Of a DNA stretch of 64,000 nt, positions 35,172 through 44,809 are shown piece after piece (within the stretch, counting starts at the first letter, position 1; each line of letters begins with the position of its first letter). The notes beneath the pieces were generated by a model. It was not told the origin of the DNA. It searched no databases and saw only the letters and a list, made by a program, of their open reading frames with translations. The stretch comes from Promethearchaeota archaeon (GTDB taxonomy: Archaea; Asgardarchaeota; Lokiarchaeia; Sigyniarchaeales; SOKP01). The position numbers were made by a program, and so were the translations under genes. The stretch lies in NCBI GenBank assembly GCA_019058445.1, contig JAHPZA010000002.1, positions 1 to 64,000 of the forward strand, given 5' to 3'.

Positions 35172-36314
35172 ATGGCTAAAAAGCAAAAAGAGTTTTATAT
35201 GGATCCATGGAGCGCACAAAGTATTGACGAAGAAGATTATGAGCGGCTGATAAAAGAATTTGGTATTGAACGTGTTGGAGAAATAGAGCGGCAAAAATTA
35301 ATTGATAACCGGTTTATCCGACGAAAAATTATATTTGGACACCGTTCACTCGAAGATATTTTTAAAGCAGTAGAAAAGAAGCAACCGTGGGCGGTGATGA
35401 GTGGTATTAAACCTTCTGGTCCATTTCATTTAGGAACGTTAACCACTGCCTTAGAAATTGTTGAATTTCAAAAAATGGGGGGGAAAGCTTATTATTGTAT
35501 AGCAGATATCGAATCCTGGGAAGATAATGGAATCCCTTATGAGGATGCAGAAGAAGATGGAATAGATAATCTCGCCGATATTTTAGCTTTAGGCTTGGAT
35601 CCTTCTCCAGATAAAGCCTATATATGGAGACAGTCTCAAGAGCCAGTAGTAAAAGATGCATGTTTTAAAGTAGGACGTCTCTTAACTCAAAATATGGTAA
35701 ATGCAATATATGGTGAAAAACCTTTTGGACTTTATCTTGCAGCATTGGTACAAGTCGGAGATATATTGTTACCTCAAATATTAGACGCTCCTCAGCCAAC
35801 GGTTGTTCCTGTGGGTATTGATCAAGACCCTCACATAAGATTAACCCGAGATTTAACACGCAGATACTATAAAGAAATTAAGAAGGGTGAAAAAATAGTC
35901 CGGAATGCATTTTTCCTTCCAGGAGCAACATATCATAAATTATTAGCTGGTTTAGATGGTACCGATAAAATGTCCAAAAGAAATCCGAATAGTTATTTTA
36001 CGTTTAATGAACCAATAGAATCCATAACCAAAAAATTGAAAGGTGCCCTTACAGGTGGAAGAAGGAATAAAAAGGAGCAGCAAGAATTAGGGGGAGAACC
36101 CCAAAAATGCATGATTTACAAAATTTTAACCTATCATTTTGAAGAAGATGATGAGAAATTAGCTGATGATTTTGAGAAATGTGTGAAAGGAGAACTCATG
36201 TGCGGTGAACATAAGAAAGAATGTATTGAAAAAGTTATTAAATTCATAGAAAATCATCGAGAGAAAAAGGAAAAGTGTATAGATAAGGCAAGAGAACTTT
36301 TAAAGGTAGATTAA
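35172..36314 (+). CDS. trpS: Tryptophanyl-tRNA synthetase
   Basis: A 380-residue class I synthetase of the archaeal/eukaryotic type. The ATP site shows GIKPSGPFHLG (HIGH variant) and LDGTDKMSKRNP (KMSKS variant). The AIYG and VPVGIDQDPHIRLTRD segments fit TrpRS rather than TyrRS. The ATG at 35172 is preferred over the TTG three codons upstream. It charges tRNA-Trp in the cytosol. It is divergent from hisI. Confidence 0.93.
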   Translation: MAKKQKEFYMDPWSAQSIDEEDYERLIKEFGIERVGEIERQKLIDNRFIRRKIIFGHRSLEDIFKAVEKKQPWAVMSGIKPSGPFHLGTLTTALEIVEFQKMGGKAYYCIADIESWEDNGIPYEDAEEDGIDNLADILALGLDPSPDKAYIWRQSQEPVVKDACFKVGRLLTQNMVNAIYGEKPFGLYLAALVQVGDILLPQILDAPQPTVVPVGIDQDPHIRLTRDLTRRYYKEIKKGEKIVRNAFFLPGATYHKLLAGLDGTDKMSKRNPNSYFTFNEPIESITKKLKGALTGGRRNKKEQQELGGEPQKCMIYKILTYHFEEDDEKLADDFEKCVKGELMCGEHKKECIEKVIKFIENHREKKEKCIDKARELLKVD

Positions 36315-36381
36315 GCTAATTTTGATTTTTTAAATACTTTTTAAAAGATTTATTTTAGGAATTTTTATTCTTAATGATAAT

Positions 36382-37314
36382 TCAGGGCAGTATTGCATCT
36401 AAAATCTTGGATATATCTTCTACTAAATCGGAAAATTTATCTAATAACTTTTCTTTAAATTTTTCTTCAAGTACTATAGATATATAGTAAGGATTGTTTC
36501 TAATCTTAATTTTATGTAAGTATGACAGCAATTTATTCTCAAGATCAAAGAAGTTATAATCTGAGTTATAATCCTCTTCTTGCATTCTCTTTAGTAGAAA
36601 GAGATGTTCTTTAATCGATTCTAGTAATTCAATATATATTTCGGGATCGATTAATTCCCGATAAAATTCACTTATAATTATTCCATTCTGGTCGAATAGG
36701 ATTAGCGAAGTTGCGTCTAATCTGTTTACTAAATAATCTTCCACTAATAATGATAGTTCAAAAAATTTCTCATCAAAAATAGAGAGCCCATAGGAAATCA
36801 AATGAATTATTGAGATGATATCGTAGATGGAGGTTTGTTGAAATAAGATTTTAAAGGTTGAGTAATTTTCTGTAATAAATTCACGTAATTCGTTAATTGA
36901 ATCGTGAATCTCATCAATGGTTCTTAGTTCGGGATCGTACTTATGAAATGAGACAATGATTGGTATATCCATCTCATTACTCATAAAGTATTGTAAAATA
37001 ACGTCTAAATACGAAAGAGATGTCTCAAATCGTTCTTTATCTTGAATATCAATTACATACACCAGTAAGTCAGTACCATCAAAATATGCATCTTGGTTTT
37101 TTCGATAATGTTTTCTGTAGATTTTTTGACCGCCCATATCCCAAAAAAAACAGAGATTGCCCAAGAATTCTGTTTGGTGATATTGCACTCTTATAGTAGG
37201 TTTTAATTCCATTATCTCTTGTTGGAAGTTATATTTCTTGTCAAGAGCGGTAAGTATACTCGTTTTTCCCGCGTTATCAAGCCCGCTGACAATTATTTTA
37301 ATCGCATTTTTCAT
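36382..37314 (-). CDS. Rag/Gtr-like GTPase with C-terminal roadblock-like domain
   Basis: A 310-residue protein from ATG 37314. G motifs: P-loop GLDNAGKTS (11-19, as in Arf), switch I Thr40 in LKPTIRV, FLGNLCFFWDMGGQ (G3 59-63, catalytic Gln kept) and HKYD (124-127), the Rag/Gtr form of NKxD. TSIYD after strand 6 also matches Rag (TSIWD). Residues about 185-305 form an alpha-beta domain (LVNRLDATSLILFDQNGIIISEF) of roadblock/longin kind, as in eukaryotic RagA-D, which dimerise through it. Rag proteins tell TORC1 about amino acids; the archaeal role is unknown. It is a single gene. Confidence 0.85.
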   Translation of the reverse strand: MKNAIKIIVSGLDNAGKTSILTALDKKYNFQQEIMELKPTIRVQYHQTEFLGNLCFFWDMGGQKIYRKHYRKNQDAYFDGTDLLVYVIDIQDKERFETSLSYLDVILQYFMSNEMDIPIIVSFHKYDPELRTIDEIHDSINELREFITENYSTFKILFQQTSIYDIISIIHLISYGLSIFDEKFFELSLLVEDYLVNRLDATSLILFDQNGIIISEFYRELIDPEIYIELLESIKEHLFLLKRMQEEDYNSDYNFFDLENKLLSYLHKIKIRNNPYYISIVLEEKFKEKLLDKFSDLVEDISKILDAILP

Positions 37315-37572
37315 CGAGACCACTTTCTCTTACAAATATTCATGAAATTTTTTAAACCTAATTATATAATTTGAATTCCTTAATAAAATATTATTGAATT
37401 TTTTAGTAATAAATCTAGTATTTAACCTTTGGAGAAATATTTGTTTATCTTTTCGTTCATTTATGTTCTTTTAGTAATATTATCATGATATTTCTGTCTT
37501 ATATCAATCATATACTCTTTTTTTAATACCGCTCACTTTTCATTCTTTAATCAATAGTATGAAACATATAAG

Positions 37573-37842
37573 TTGAGGCAAATGATTGAGATAGATTTAG
37601 ATTTGAAATTGGATAATAAATTTATGAAGAATTTGAATTATCAGATAGGTAAAAATGGTGTATTTTATAAGAAGCTTCCTATGTACTATGAACAATTATG
37701 TGACTTTAAAGCTCAATTCGGGGTAGAGGAAACAATCAAAATACTAAAGAAAAATTTTGAAGCAAAAAGACTAAGAGATGCATATGCAACAGTTATAGCC
37801 GAGTTTAAAGAATTATTAAATCAATATAATGAAAACAAGTAG
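37573..37842 (+). CDS. Small helical protein, unknown
   Basis: An 89-residue, charged, soluble protein, mostly helical, with TTG at 37573 or ATG at 37582 as start. The middle QLCDFKAQFGVEETIKILKKNFE and the end look like a helical bundle. No family is recognised. It stands alone on the plus strand downstream of the Rag-like gene's promoter region. Confidence 0.5.
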   Translation: MRQMIEIDLDLKLDNKFMKNLNYQIGKNGVFYKKLPMYYEQLCDFKAQFGVEETIKILKKNFEAKRLRDAYATVIAEFKELLNQYNENK

Positions 37843-38071
37843 TTTTTCCTGAGAGTTTTTTATTCCATACTGATTTCCATTTATTTCTTCAAAGATCATA
37901 AAAATCTTAATCCCATTTTAATTTAGGATTTCATTTTTATCGAAAATAGAAATCTTCTTTTTAAAGAAAGAGAATTTCGATCTGATATCACAAAATTATG
38001 TAAAAAACTCTAATTTTTATACAAAATCTTTTATCAAATTATCATAGATTTATAGAAGGTATGATAAGGAA

Positions 38072-38431
38072 ATGCATGATCGATTGAAATGGCTAGATCA
38101 CAACGGAAAAAAAATACTCTATAATGACTACCGAAACCTTGCTGGAGATGAAATGTTAAAACCCATAGAAGACATGAGTGGGGAAATTGCTTCTTTAGGG
38201 AAAAAAGATTTATTAATTTTATTAGATTTTAGAAATTCATTTGCCAATAAAGCCAATATTGAAGCACTAAGAAAATCTGGAGAAAGAAACAAAGCTTTTT
38301 ACAAAAAAACAGCAGTTCTCGGAATTACGGGTATAAAAAAGATTTTCCTTGAAATGATCAATAGACTTACTAATATAGGAGCAAAACCTTTCAATAGCGA
38401 AGAAGATGCAAAAAATTGGTTAGTAGCTTAA
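38072..38431 (+). CDS. SpoIIAA/STAS-like protein
   Basis: A 119-residue protein. The pattern KKILYNDYRNLAG, then DLLILLDFRNSF, then KKTAVLGITGIKKIFLEMIN fits the SpoIIAA-like STAS fold family found in many prokaryotes, where a helix-capped sheet binds lipids or partners. No phospho-acceptor Ser is clear at the usual site. The ATG at 38072 has an AAGG-type ribosome site. Its role is unknown. Confidence 0.65.
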   Translation: MHDRLKWLDHNGKKILYNDYRNLAGDEMLKPIEDMSGEIASLGKKDLLILLDFRNSFANKANIEALRKSGERNKAFYKKTAVLGITGIKKIFLEMINRLTNIGAKPFNSEEDAKNWLVA

Positions 38432-38507
38432 ATAAATCATAAGTTTTCTTATATTTTTTTTTAATATTGTAGTGCACATTATTTTAGATTTGTACATTCT
38501 TGAGAAG

Positions 38508-38930
38508 TTACTCACCAATCATCATACAATAAATTTCCCTGTTTCTCCCTTTTTCGTCGCATTCAATAAAAATAATCTGCTGCCACGTCCCTAAGAGTAA
38601 TCTTTGATTTTGAAAGGGAAATGTCATAGAAGTTTTGAGAAGAAAGCTTCGTAAATGTCCAGCTCCATTATGGTCTCCCCAGGTTCGATGATGTTTATAA
38701 TTTTTGTCGTAAGGGATAATTTTTTCAAGGAATTCTTCTATGTCATTTTTTACTAAGCCGGGCTCATACTCAGTCGTGGAGATTGCTCCCGTTGAGCCTC
38801 CAACATGAACATTAACTATTCCATCTCTGATATTACTAGAATTTATAGCATTTCGGACTTGTGGAGTTATATCAATTATATCACAATATGCATTTGTTCG
38901 CAATTTAAACGATTTTAAATCGACTGTCAT
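38508..38930 (-). CDS. YjbQ family protein (UPF0047)
   Basis: A 140-residue protein of the YjbQ/UPF0047 family. It shows the family core HVGGSTGAISTTEYEPG, HHRTWGDHNGAGHLRS and LGTWQQIIFIECDEKGR. Members have thiamine-phosphate synthase side activity but their main job is unclear. His residues in HHRTWGDHNGAGH form a likely metal site. It is a single gene. Confidence 0.88.
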   Translation of the reverse strand: MTVDLKSFKLRTNAYCDIIDITPQVRNAINSSNIRDGIVNVHVGGSTGAISTTEYEPGLVKNDIEEFLEKIIPYDKNYKHHRTWGDHNGAGHLRSFLLKTSMTFPFQNQRLLLGTWQQIIFIECDEKGRNREIYCMMIGE

Positions 38931-39110
38931 AAGATGTTAATTGTATTACCATTTATTAATACATGGAAATGGATTCAGACAATCATTAAATTTAATTTTA
39001 GAAAAAGTAAATATAAGAAATTGGATTCAATCAAATTAATAAAAGTTTTTTTAGCAATTTTGCTTTATTCTTTTTATAATTAGAAATTATTATTAAAAAA
39101 TAGTAAAACT

Positions 39111-39539
39111 ATGAACAATAGATTAAAAGAATTTTTCAAGAAAATACACGATTCAAAGAATACTTTACCTCTCTACGCTACCATTATGATTCGTCCAGGT
39201 AAAAATATTATGGATTTTAAGATAAAAAAAGAAGAATCTAATATTTTAAAAATCATCGCACACGAATCTGATAGGAGAGGTTGGTTTTTACATTCTTATC
39301 ATATACCTCTTATAAATTTGGGTTTACCTAAAGACTCTAATCCGAATAATAAAGAGATTTTAGAGATTCTTAATAATCCCCGAGAAATTACTGCAGATAA
39401 AGCGACAAAGAACTTAATGGAAGAGATCTTGAGAAAATATACCGAGGTTCTTTCTGAAAGAAAAAAGCATTATTTCAGGACTAAGAGATTTAAGAAAAAG
39501 AAGGAATATAAAACAGGGACACAGTTGAAAGGATTTTAA
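39111..39539 (+). CDS. Basic protein, unknown
   Basis: A 142-residue, strongly basic protein. The first half has strand-like parts (LPLYATIMIRPG, IMDFKI); the end is very rich in Lys/Arg (FRTKRFKKKKEYK), which suggests nucleic-acid or membrane-surface binding. No family is recognised. It lies 146 bp before the four-helix membrane protein on the same strand. Confidence 0.5.
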   Translation: MNNRLKEFFKKIHDSKNTLPLYATIMIRPGKNIMDFKIKKEESNILKIIAHESDRRGWFLHSYHIPLINLGLPKDSNPNNKEILEILNNPREITADKATKNLMEEILRKYTEVLSERKKHYFRTKRFKKKKEYKTGTQLKGF

Positions 39540-39685
39540 TTTAGAAAGACCCTATCCAATAAGCACTCTTCTCAAGGGCAAAGCTCTTGACTTATCTGTA
39601 TTTCATTTTACATTAAAATTATATATATATGAATTCTATTATTCTTGCAATCTTTTTTAAATATTTTAAATAGGATGAGAAATAT

Positions 39686-41212
39686 ATGGAAGCTTTCATA
39701 AAAAAACAATTTGTAATATTATTGAAATTAGAAAAGCACCAAAAAAAAATAACGAAATACATGATAAAGATTGGAAAATGGTTGCTGTTTATACTACCGA
39801 TTATTTTAATAGTTATTACATTATTAACTCTTTTTCTGTATCCAAAATTACCAGAAGCAATTAAGTTTTCAGAGCAAACTGCTGAATATCAAATGTTATA
39901 TATCATATACCTAATTACGCTCGGACTTTATTTTTTTAATTCACTCATGTTAATTTTATGTGCATCGTGGACAGACAAATCTCTTGAGGCGCGGTTACAA
40001 TTTGAGAGAAAAAGAGGGAGACCCATAGAGAGTCTTAAAGGCTTCAAATTTCTTGCTCACAACATAAAGAGAGTAACTAGTTTATTTAGATTTATTTCAT
40101 TCATATGCATGGTCTCGGTAATCTTATTTATCGTAATGTTGGTAATAGGGGATCTTACCCTTGGATTTGCCGCTGCTGGTTTTTCTCTTGTGGGATTAGG
40201 ATTAGCACTTTTGATCCGAAGTCTGAATTTAAACATAAATGACGTGAACGGTTTGCAAGATTTTTACAAGCCGAATACTCATTCAATTTTCCTCGATAAT
40301 TTTCTCTCAGAAATACTTTCCAATCATCTGGATCCCGTGACATTTCTCAAATGGGACGAATTTAAAGAGGGTATAAATGAGCTTTTAAAACCAAAATTTG
40401 TGGAAATGGTGAAGAAAAAAGAAAAAAAAGAAAAACCGGTAACCTTTGCATTAGAAAAGCTTTTATTTTTATATTATCTAAGATTTCAAGATGTACTTAG
40501 TGAGAAACATTTTCTTAAGGAATTAAACGAGATTATTGACTTGGATTCTGAGAAATTTGGAGTAGATGAGGGACTTCAAATAAACAGAAACCGATATTTT
40601 GATCGAAAAGATATTTACAAGGTATTTGATTACATTAAAAAATACAATCCCGGTTCATTTAATATCCTTGATAGGCTCCAATTGGAGCTTTCGGATAACA
40701 TTGAACGCTTAAGAGAAGATAAAATATATATGGATTATGCTACACAAGAAGTGGTTTTTTTAGGGGATGAACTTAACATAATGGTTTTTCTTTTCAACAA
40801 TGCTCCCAAAGTTAAGGAATATCGGTTAAAGATCATTGCTCCAGGTTTCGATCCAAAGGAATTGTCATTTGATATTAAAGTAGAGGGAAGGGGAAGTTTT
40901 ACCATACCTGAGGATTCAATCCCATTAACTGCAAGCGATGGAAATCCTGATATTGTTGGTGTGCTATCTGGAATGATAGAAAACGGCGATACTATGTGGC
41001 TTGCACTCGAACCGAGGATTGTTGGGGAACAAACCATACAAATTTTTCTTGAAACATCAGGCGGCGAAATTATCGAAGGACAGACCTGTTCAATAAAAGT
41101 CTCGAAAGATATTAGAGCTAAGATCAAGAAACTATCTTCCATTGGCTCACTTTTAGGAGGTTTAGCAGTACCCCTTTCAAGGGTTATAAGTACGGGCGGA
41201 TTGCCCTTTTAA
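39686..41212 (+). CDS. Four-helix membrane protein with C-terminal beta-rich domain, unrecognised family (paralogue B)
   Basis: A 508-residue paralogue of the protein at 4961-6457. The same plan is seen: basic start, four hydrophobic helices in the first 175 residues, the ERKRGRPIESLKGF loop, NDVNGLQDFYKPNTHSIFLDNFLSEIL, DRLQLELSDNIERL, IIAPGFDPKEL, EGRGSFTIP and the GGLAVPLSRVIS tail. A lysine-rich insert (VKKKEKKEKP) lies mid-protein. Strong conservation of the loop after helix 2 and of the beta part suggests these interact with a fixed partner. Function is not recognised. Confidence 0.85.
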   Translation: MEAFIKKQFVILLKLEKHQKKITKYMIKIGKWLLFILPIILIVITLLTLFLYPKLPEAIKFSEQTAEYQMLYIIYLITLGLYFFNSLMLILCASWTDKSLEARLQFERKRGRPIESLKGFKFLAHNIKRVTSLFRFISFICMVSVILFIVMLVIGDLTLGFAAAGFSLVGLGLALLIRSLNLNINDVNGLQDFYKPNTHSIFLDNFLSEILSNHLDPVTFLKWDEFKEGINELLKPKFVEMVKKKEKKEKPVTFALEKLLFLYYLRFQDVLSEKHFLKELNEIIDLDSEKFGVDEGLQINRNRYFDRKDIYKVFDYIKKYNPGSFNILDRLQLELSDNIERLREDKIYMDYATQEVVFLGDELNIMVFLFNNAPKVKEYRLKIIAPGFDPKELSFDIKVEGRGSFTIPEDSIPLTASDGNPDIVGVLSGMIENGDTMWLALEPRIVGEQTIQIFLETSGGEIIEGQTCSIKVSKDIRAKIKKLSSIGSLLGGLAVPLSRVISTGGLPF

Positions 41213-41272
41213 ATGAAATTGAGAATATTAATTTCTTTTTTTTTAATCTCTATTTTATTATCTATTAGATTT

Positions 41273-42139
41273 TCAGCCTCTTAAAGGCATTCCTTCAAGA
41301 TCTATTATTTCATTCTTTTGAGGTTTTTTTCCTCTATAAGGATTTTTCCTATCCTCAACCTTTCTTCCAAAGGTTAAATAACCCGAATGGCCAATCATTC
41401 TTACTTCAGGACGAGTTGCATTCTCTTTTACTTGAATTTTTCTTTTAATTAATTCGTAGGTATTAACCTCATAAAAATTATTATTCATTAAAGCTAAGGT
41501 TGTTTTTTTAACTTGTTCTATTGTAGGAGAGAAGGATGCTAATGTACCACTCAATTTCAAATAATCCTTCACTTTTTCTATGGCTTCCCAAGGCGTAGCC
41601 ATATCTAAAACTATAGAATCCACATTTTTATGTCCAAAATCGTCCTTCAGAATATCTCCATATTTGATTGTTATCCATTCTTCTAAATTTGCCCTTAGAA
41701 CGTTCTTTTTTGCCCTTTTCAGAGATTTTTCCCTAATATCATAGGAGTAGATATGACCGTTGGGCTTCACGTAATTTCCTAATATACATGTTAAAGCCCC
41801 GGATCCACAACCCGCTTCTATGACCAAACTCCCAGGTCCGATTCCAGTATAAAGTAAAATCAATCCAGCATCCTCTGGGTAAATAATCTGGGTTTTTCTA
41901 CTCATATGAAGAATATAATCAGAAGGCAAGGGTTTAAATATATAAAATTTATATCCTTGGCTCTCTAGAGGTTTTGAAAAAACACACGAGCCAAATGGTT
42001 TACCAATAATATCATCAAATTCAATGATTCCTTTATGTGTATGAAATTGCCCTCCAGCAGTTACTTGAACCATCCACCTTCTCCGATTATCAAGTATTAA
42101 AAAGACTAAGTCGTTCTCTCGTATTAGTTCAGTTCCCAT
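41273..42139 (-). CDS. trmI: tRNA (adenine-N1)-methyltransferase, TrmI family
   Basis: A 288-residue SAM-dependent enzyme. An N-terminal beta domain (DLVFLILDNRRRWMVQV, FHTHKG) is followed by the Rossmann fold with motif I VIEAGCGSGALTCIL, YSYDIREKSLKRA, and VDSIVLDMATPWEAI. This matches archaeal TrmI, which makes 1-methyladenosine at tRNA positions 57/58 as a tetramer. The basic tail (RKVEDRKNPYRGKKPQK) may bind tRNA. It diverges from the coiled-coil gene. Confidence 0.9.
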   Translation of the reverse strand: MGTELIRENDLVFLILDNRRRWMVQVTAGGQFHTHKGIIEFDDIIGKPFGSCVFSKPLESQGYKFYIFKPLPSDYILHMSRKTQIIYPEDAGLILLYTGIGPGSLVIEAGCGSGALTCILGNYVKPNGHIYSYDIREKSLKRAKKNVLRANLEEWITIKYGDILKDDFGHKNVDSIVLDMATPWEAIEKVKDYLKLSGTLASFSPTIEQVKKTTLALMNNNFYEVNTYELIKRKIQVKENATRPEVRMIGHSGYLTFGRKVEDRKNPYRGKKPQKNEIIDLEGMPLRG

Positions 42140-42328
42140 AATTTACTCCTTTTTTGATTTCAATATTAATATCTTATATGAGTGCCCTTCTTAAATTTTT
42201 TCTGATGGAATAATAAAATTACCATAAAACCGATTTTTATAAATTTCAAACAAAACATATAAAAAAAATCTTAAATTACACATATCTATAAAATTCTTTT
42301 CTATAAATATTCTTGAATGAATTAATTC

Positions 42329-43255
42329 ATGAGTAAAGATAAAACCAATAAACCTCGACTTTCTTATAAAGATCTTCAAGGGAAAATAGAAGAGTTTAAG
42401 AATAAGAGAGACGATTTAAATAAAAAGACAAAAGAGTATATTAACAATTTACAAGAAATTGAATCTGAAATTAATAATGTTCTAAGAACTGCTCGAGATG
42501 TATATAAGAAGAAACGAGATTATTGGAATAGTAAAGTAAAATTATTAAAGAAAAAAAAGATAGAATATAAAAATATTTTTGATAAGCTGGTTGAGGAAAA
42601 GAAAAGGCTTCAAAAGGGAAGCTCAGGTAGTAATGCATCAAAAAGTTTTGTTTCAATTAAACAAATTGATCGTAAAATCGAAAATTTAGAACGTATTATT
42701 GAGACTGAAAACTTAGATATAGCCGAAGAGAATGAAATCGTTGATAAAATCAAACAATTAGCGGAAAGTAAACAAGAGCAATTAATTGCCCAACAGAATG
42801 ATGGATCTTATAAAATTGAAAGAAAAATCGAAATTGTAAAAATTAACTTAAATAAAATTTACGAGCAATTGAATAAGTGGTCAAATAAGAGTCAAAAAAA
42901 CCATGCAAAAATGCAAGAATTATACCAGAAAGCCAATGAATTAAAAAATAAAAAGAAACAAATGGAAGAGGAACTTATTGAGAATAAAAAAACCGCAGAT
43001 CAATTTCATTTTCAGTACTTAGATGCAATGAGCCAGAAAAAGAAAATGGATAAAGGGAGAAGACCTTATAAGCAAAAAGGAGCTAAATATCCGCCTCGAA
43101 AGCAAAAACCAAGGCATCGAGCGCCAAGCAAAAATAAAGAATTACTTGAAAAAATTAAACAAGATAAACTTGCCACTGCTTTAGAAAAACAAAAAGCGGG
43201 TAAAAAGCTAAATTTATTTGAAGCAAGACTCATCTTAGAACAAAATAAGGGCTAA
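42329..43255 (+). CDS. Archaeal coiled-coil protein (COG1340-like)
   Basis: A 308-residue protein that is nearly all long coiled coil from about 10 to 245, rich in Lys, Glu, Asn and Gln, followed by a very basic stretch (RRPYKQKGAKYPPRKQKPRH) and a short helical end. It resembles the uncharacterised archaeal coiled-coil family COG1340, often near translation genes, as here (TrmI, L18e/L13/S9). A GSSGSNAS hinge breaks the coil near residue 95. Function is unknown; ribosome or RNA contact is a guess. Confidence 0.75.
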   Translation: MSKDKTNKPRLSYKDLQGKIEEFKNKRDDLNKKTKEYINNLQEIESEINNVLRTARDVYKKKRDYWNSKVKLLKKKKIEYKNIFDKLVEEKKRLQKGSSGSNASKSFVSIKQIDRKIENLERIIETENLDIAEENEIVDKIKQLAESKQEQLIAQQNDGSYKIERKIEIVKINLNKIYEQLNKWSNKSQKNHAKMQELYQKANELKNKKKQMEEELIENKKTADQFHFQYLDAMSQKKKMDKGRRPYKQKGAKYPPRKQKPRHRAPSKNKELLEKIKQDKLATALEKQKAGKKLNLFEARLILEQNKG

Positions 43256-43390
43256 AATACCTTGTTTTGATAAAAAAAACTTGTTCTTTAGTATTACATT
43301 AATAAGAGAACTGTATTTTATTAAAAAACCTTTAATGTTAGGATAGATTTTTTTATCTAATTTTCATTAATAAAATGGAAAGGATTAACG

Positions 43391-44719
43391 TTGAGCAAGA
43401 AATTAGCTGAGATTCGTTCGATTTTAGAAGAACATCATGCCATGATTAGTAAAGCAATTCCGCTTATTGCTTCTGAAAATATCACTAGCCCGGCTGTAGA
43501 TGAAGCGTGTATTTGTGATTTTTCGCATCGGTATGCTGAAGGTTGGCCAGGTTCACGAGTATATGCTGGTTGTAAATACATTGATAAGATTGAAGTGTTA
43601 TGTCAAGATTTAATGAAAGAGTATTTTCAGTGTAACTTTGCCGATGTGAGACCTGTATCGGGAGTTATGGCAAATTTAGTATTATATAACGCATTCACCT
43701 CAAGAAACAATGGAAAAATGTGCGCTATGCCAATACCTAAAGGAGGTCATATATCTCATGCTCCCTTTCAAGCATCTTCAGGTCGTTTAATTTATGGCAC
43801 TGCAGGTACCGTTCGAGGTCTTGAGGTCAAGTATCTTGCATTTGATGAAGAAAACATGAATATTGATCCAGACGGTTCCATTAAAATTATTAGGGAATTT
43901 AAACCAGAATTAATCTTATTTGGGGCATCAGTTTTTCTATTTCCACACCCTGTAAAAGAGTTAAGGGAAGTAGCAAACGAAGTTGGGGCTTCAATAGGAT
44001 ATGATGGCGCACATGTAGCTGGTTTAATAGGTTCTGGATATTTTCAAGATCCGCTACGGGAAGGAGCTGATGCGCTGTCTTTGTCATGTCATAAAACCCT
44101 CCCGGGACCTCAGACTGGAGCGGTTATTGCGGATCGAGAGGACTTAATAGAAGATTTAAAAAATGCTGCATTTCCTGCGCTCTTTTCAAATCATCATTTG
44201 CATAATGTAGCCGGATTGGCTGTGGCACTCACTGAAATGCTTGAATTTGGGAAGGATTATCATAAGAATGTCATTGAAAACGCAAAAGCCTTTGCTCAGG
44301 CATTACACGAACGAGGTTTCAAGGTATTATGTGAACATCTTGGATTTACAGAATCTCATCAAGTGGTTGTAGACATCGCAGAATTCGGGAAAACTGTTGG
44401 ATTGGGAGGGGATATCGAAAGAATTTTAGAGGAGGCAAATATAATTATTAACCGAAATCTTTTGCCCTGGGATATAAGAGAAGGTAGGCATTATATGAAT
44501 CCCGGAGGTCTACGCCTCGGTACCTCTGAAGTCACGCGATTAGGCATGGGAAAAAGCGAGATGGGTGATATCGCTGAGTTTTTTAAGAAATTAATAATTG
44601 ATAAACAAAGTCCGGCAAAAGTAAAACCTGAAGTCGCAGAGTTTAGGAAAGAGTTTAACGAAGTGAAGTACTGCTTTCAAACTCCAAATAAAGCTTATGA
44701 ATATCTCAAGCTTTTTTAA
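43391..44719 (+). CDS. glyA: Serine hydroxymethyltransferase
   Basis: A 442-residue PLP enzyme. It shows the PLP lysine in SLSCHKTLPGPQTGAVI, the early SENITSPAVDEA and GWPGSRVYAGCKYID, and the late GLRLGTSEVTRLG. It moves a one-carbon unit between serine and tetrahydropterin, linking to the MetF enzymes here. Its TTG start is supported by the family's N terminus. It lies 90 bp before rpoD; whether it is co-transcribed is unclear. Confidence 0.93.
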   Translation: MSKKLAEIRSILEEHHAMISKAIPLIASENITSPAVDEACICDFSHRYAEGWPGSRVYAGCKYIDKIEVLCQDLMKEYFQCNFADVRPVSGVMANLVLYNAFTSRNNGKMCAMPIPKGGHISHAPFQASSGRLIYGTAGTVRGLEVKYLAFDEENMNIDPDGSIKIIREFKPELILFGASVFLFPHPVKELREVANEVGASIGYDGAHVAGLIGSGYFQDPLREGADALSLSCHKTLPGPQTGAVIADREDLIEDLKNAAFPALFSNHHLHNVAGLAVALTEMLEFGKDYHKNVIENAKAFAQALHERGFKVLCEHLGFTESHQVVVDIAEFGKTVGLGGDIERILEEANIIINRNLLPWDIREGRHYMNPGGLRLGTSEVTRLGMGKSEMGDIAEFFKKLIIDKQSPAKVKPEVAEFRKEFNEVKYCFQTPNKAYEYLKLF

Positions 44720-44809
44720 TTTCCATTAGGATGTTCTGAAACTTTTAGTAAAACTTATTTTTTAGTGTGTATTTTAGTAAGTATTCATATCATCAGAGTT
44801 TTGAATTTT

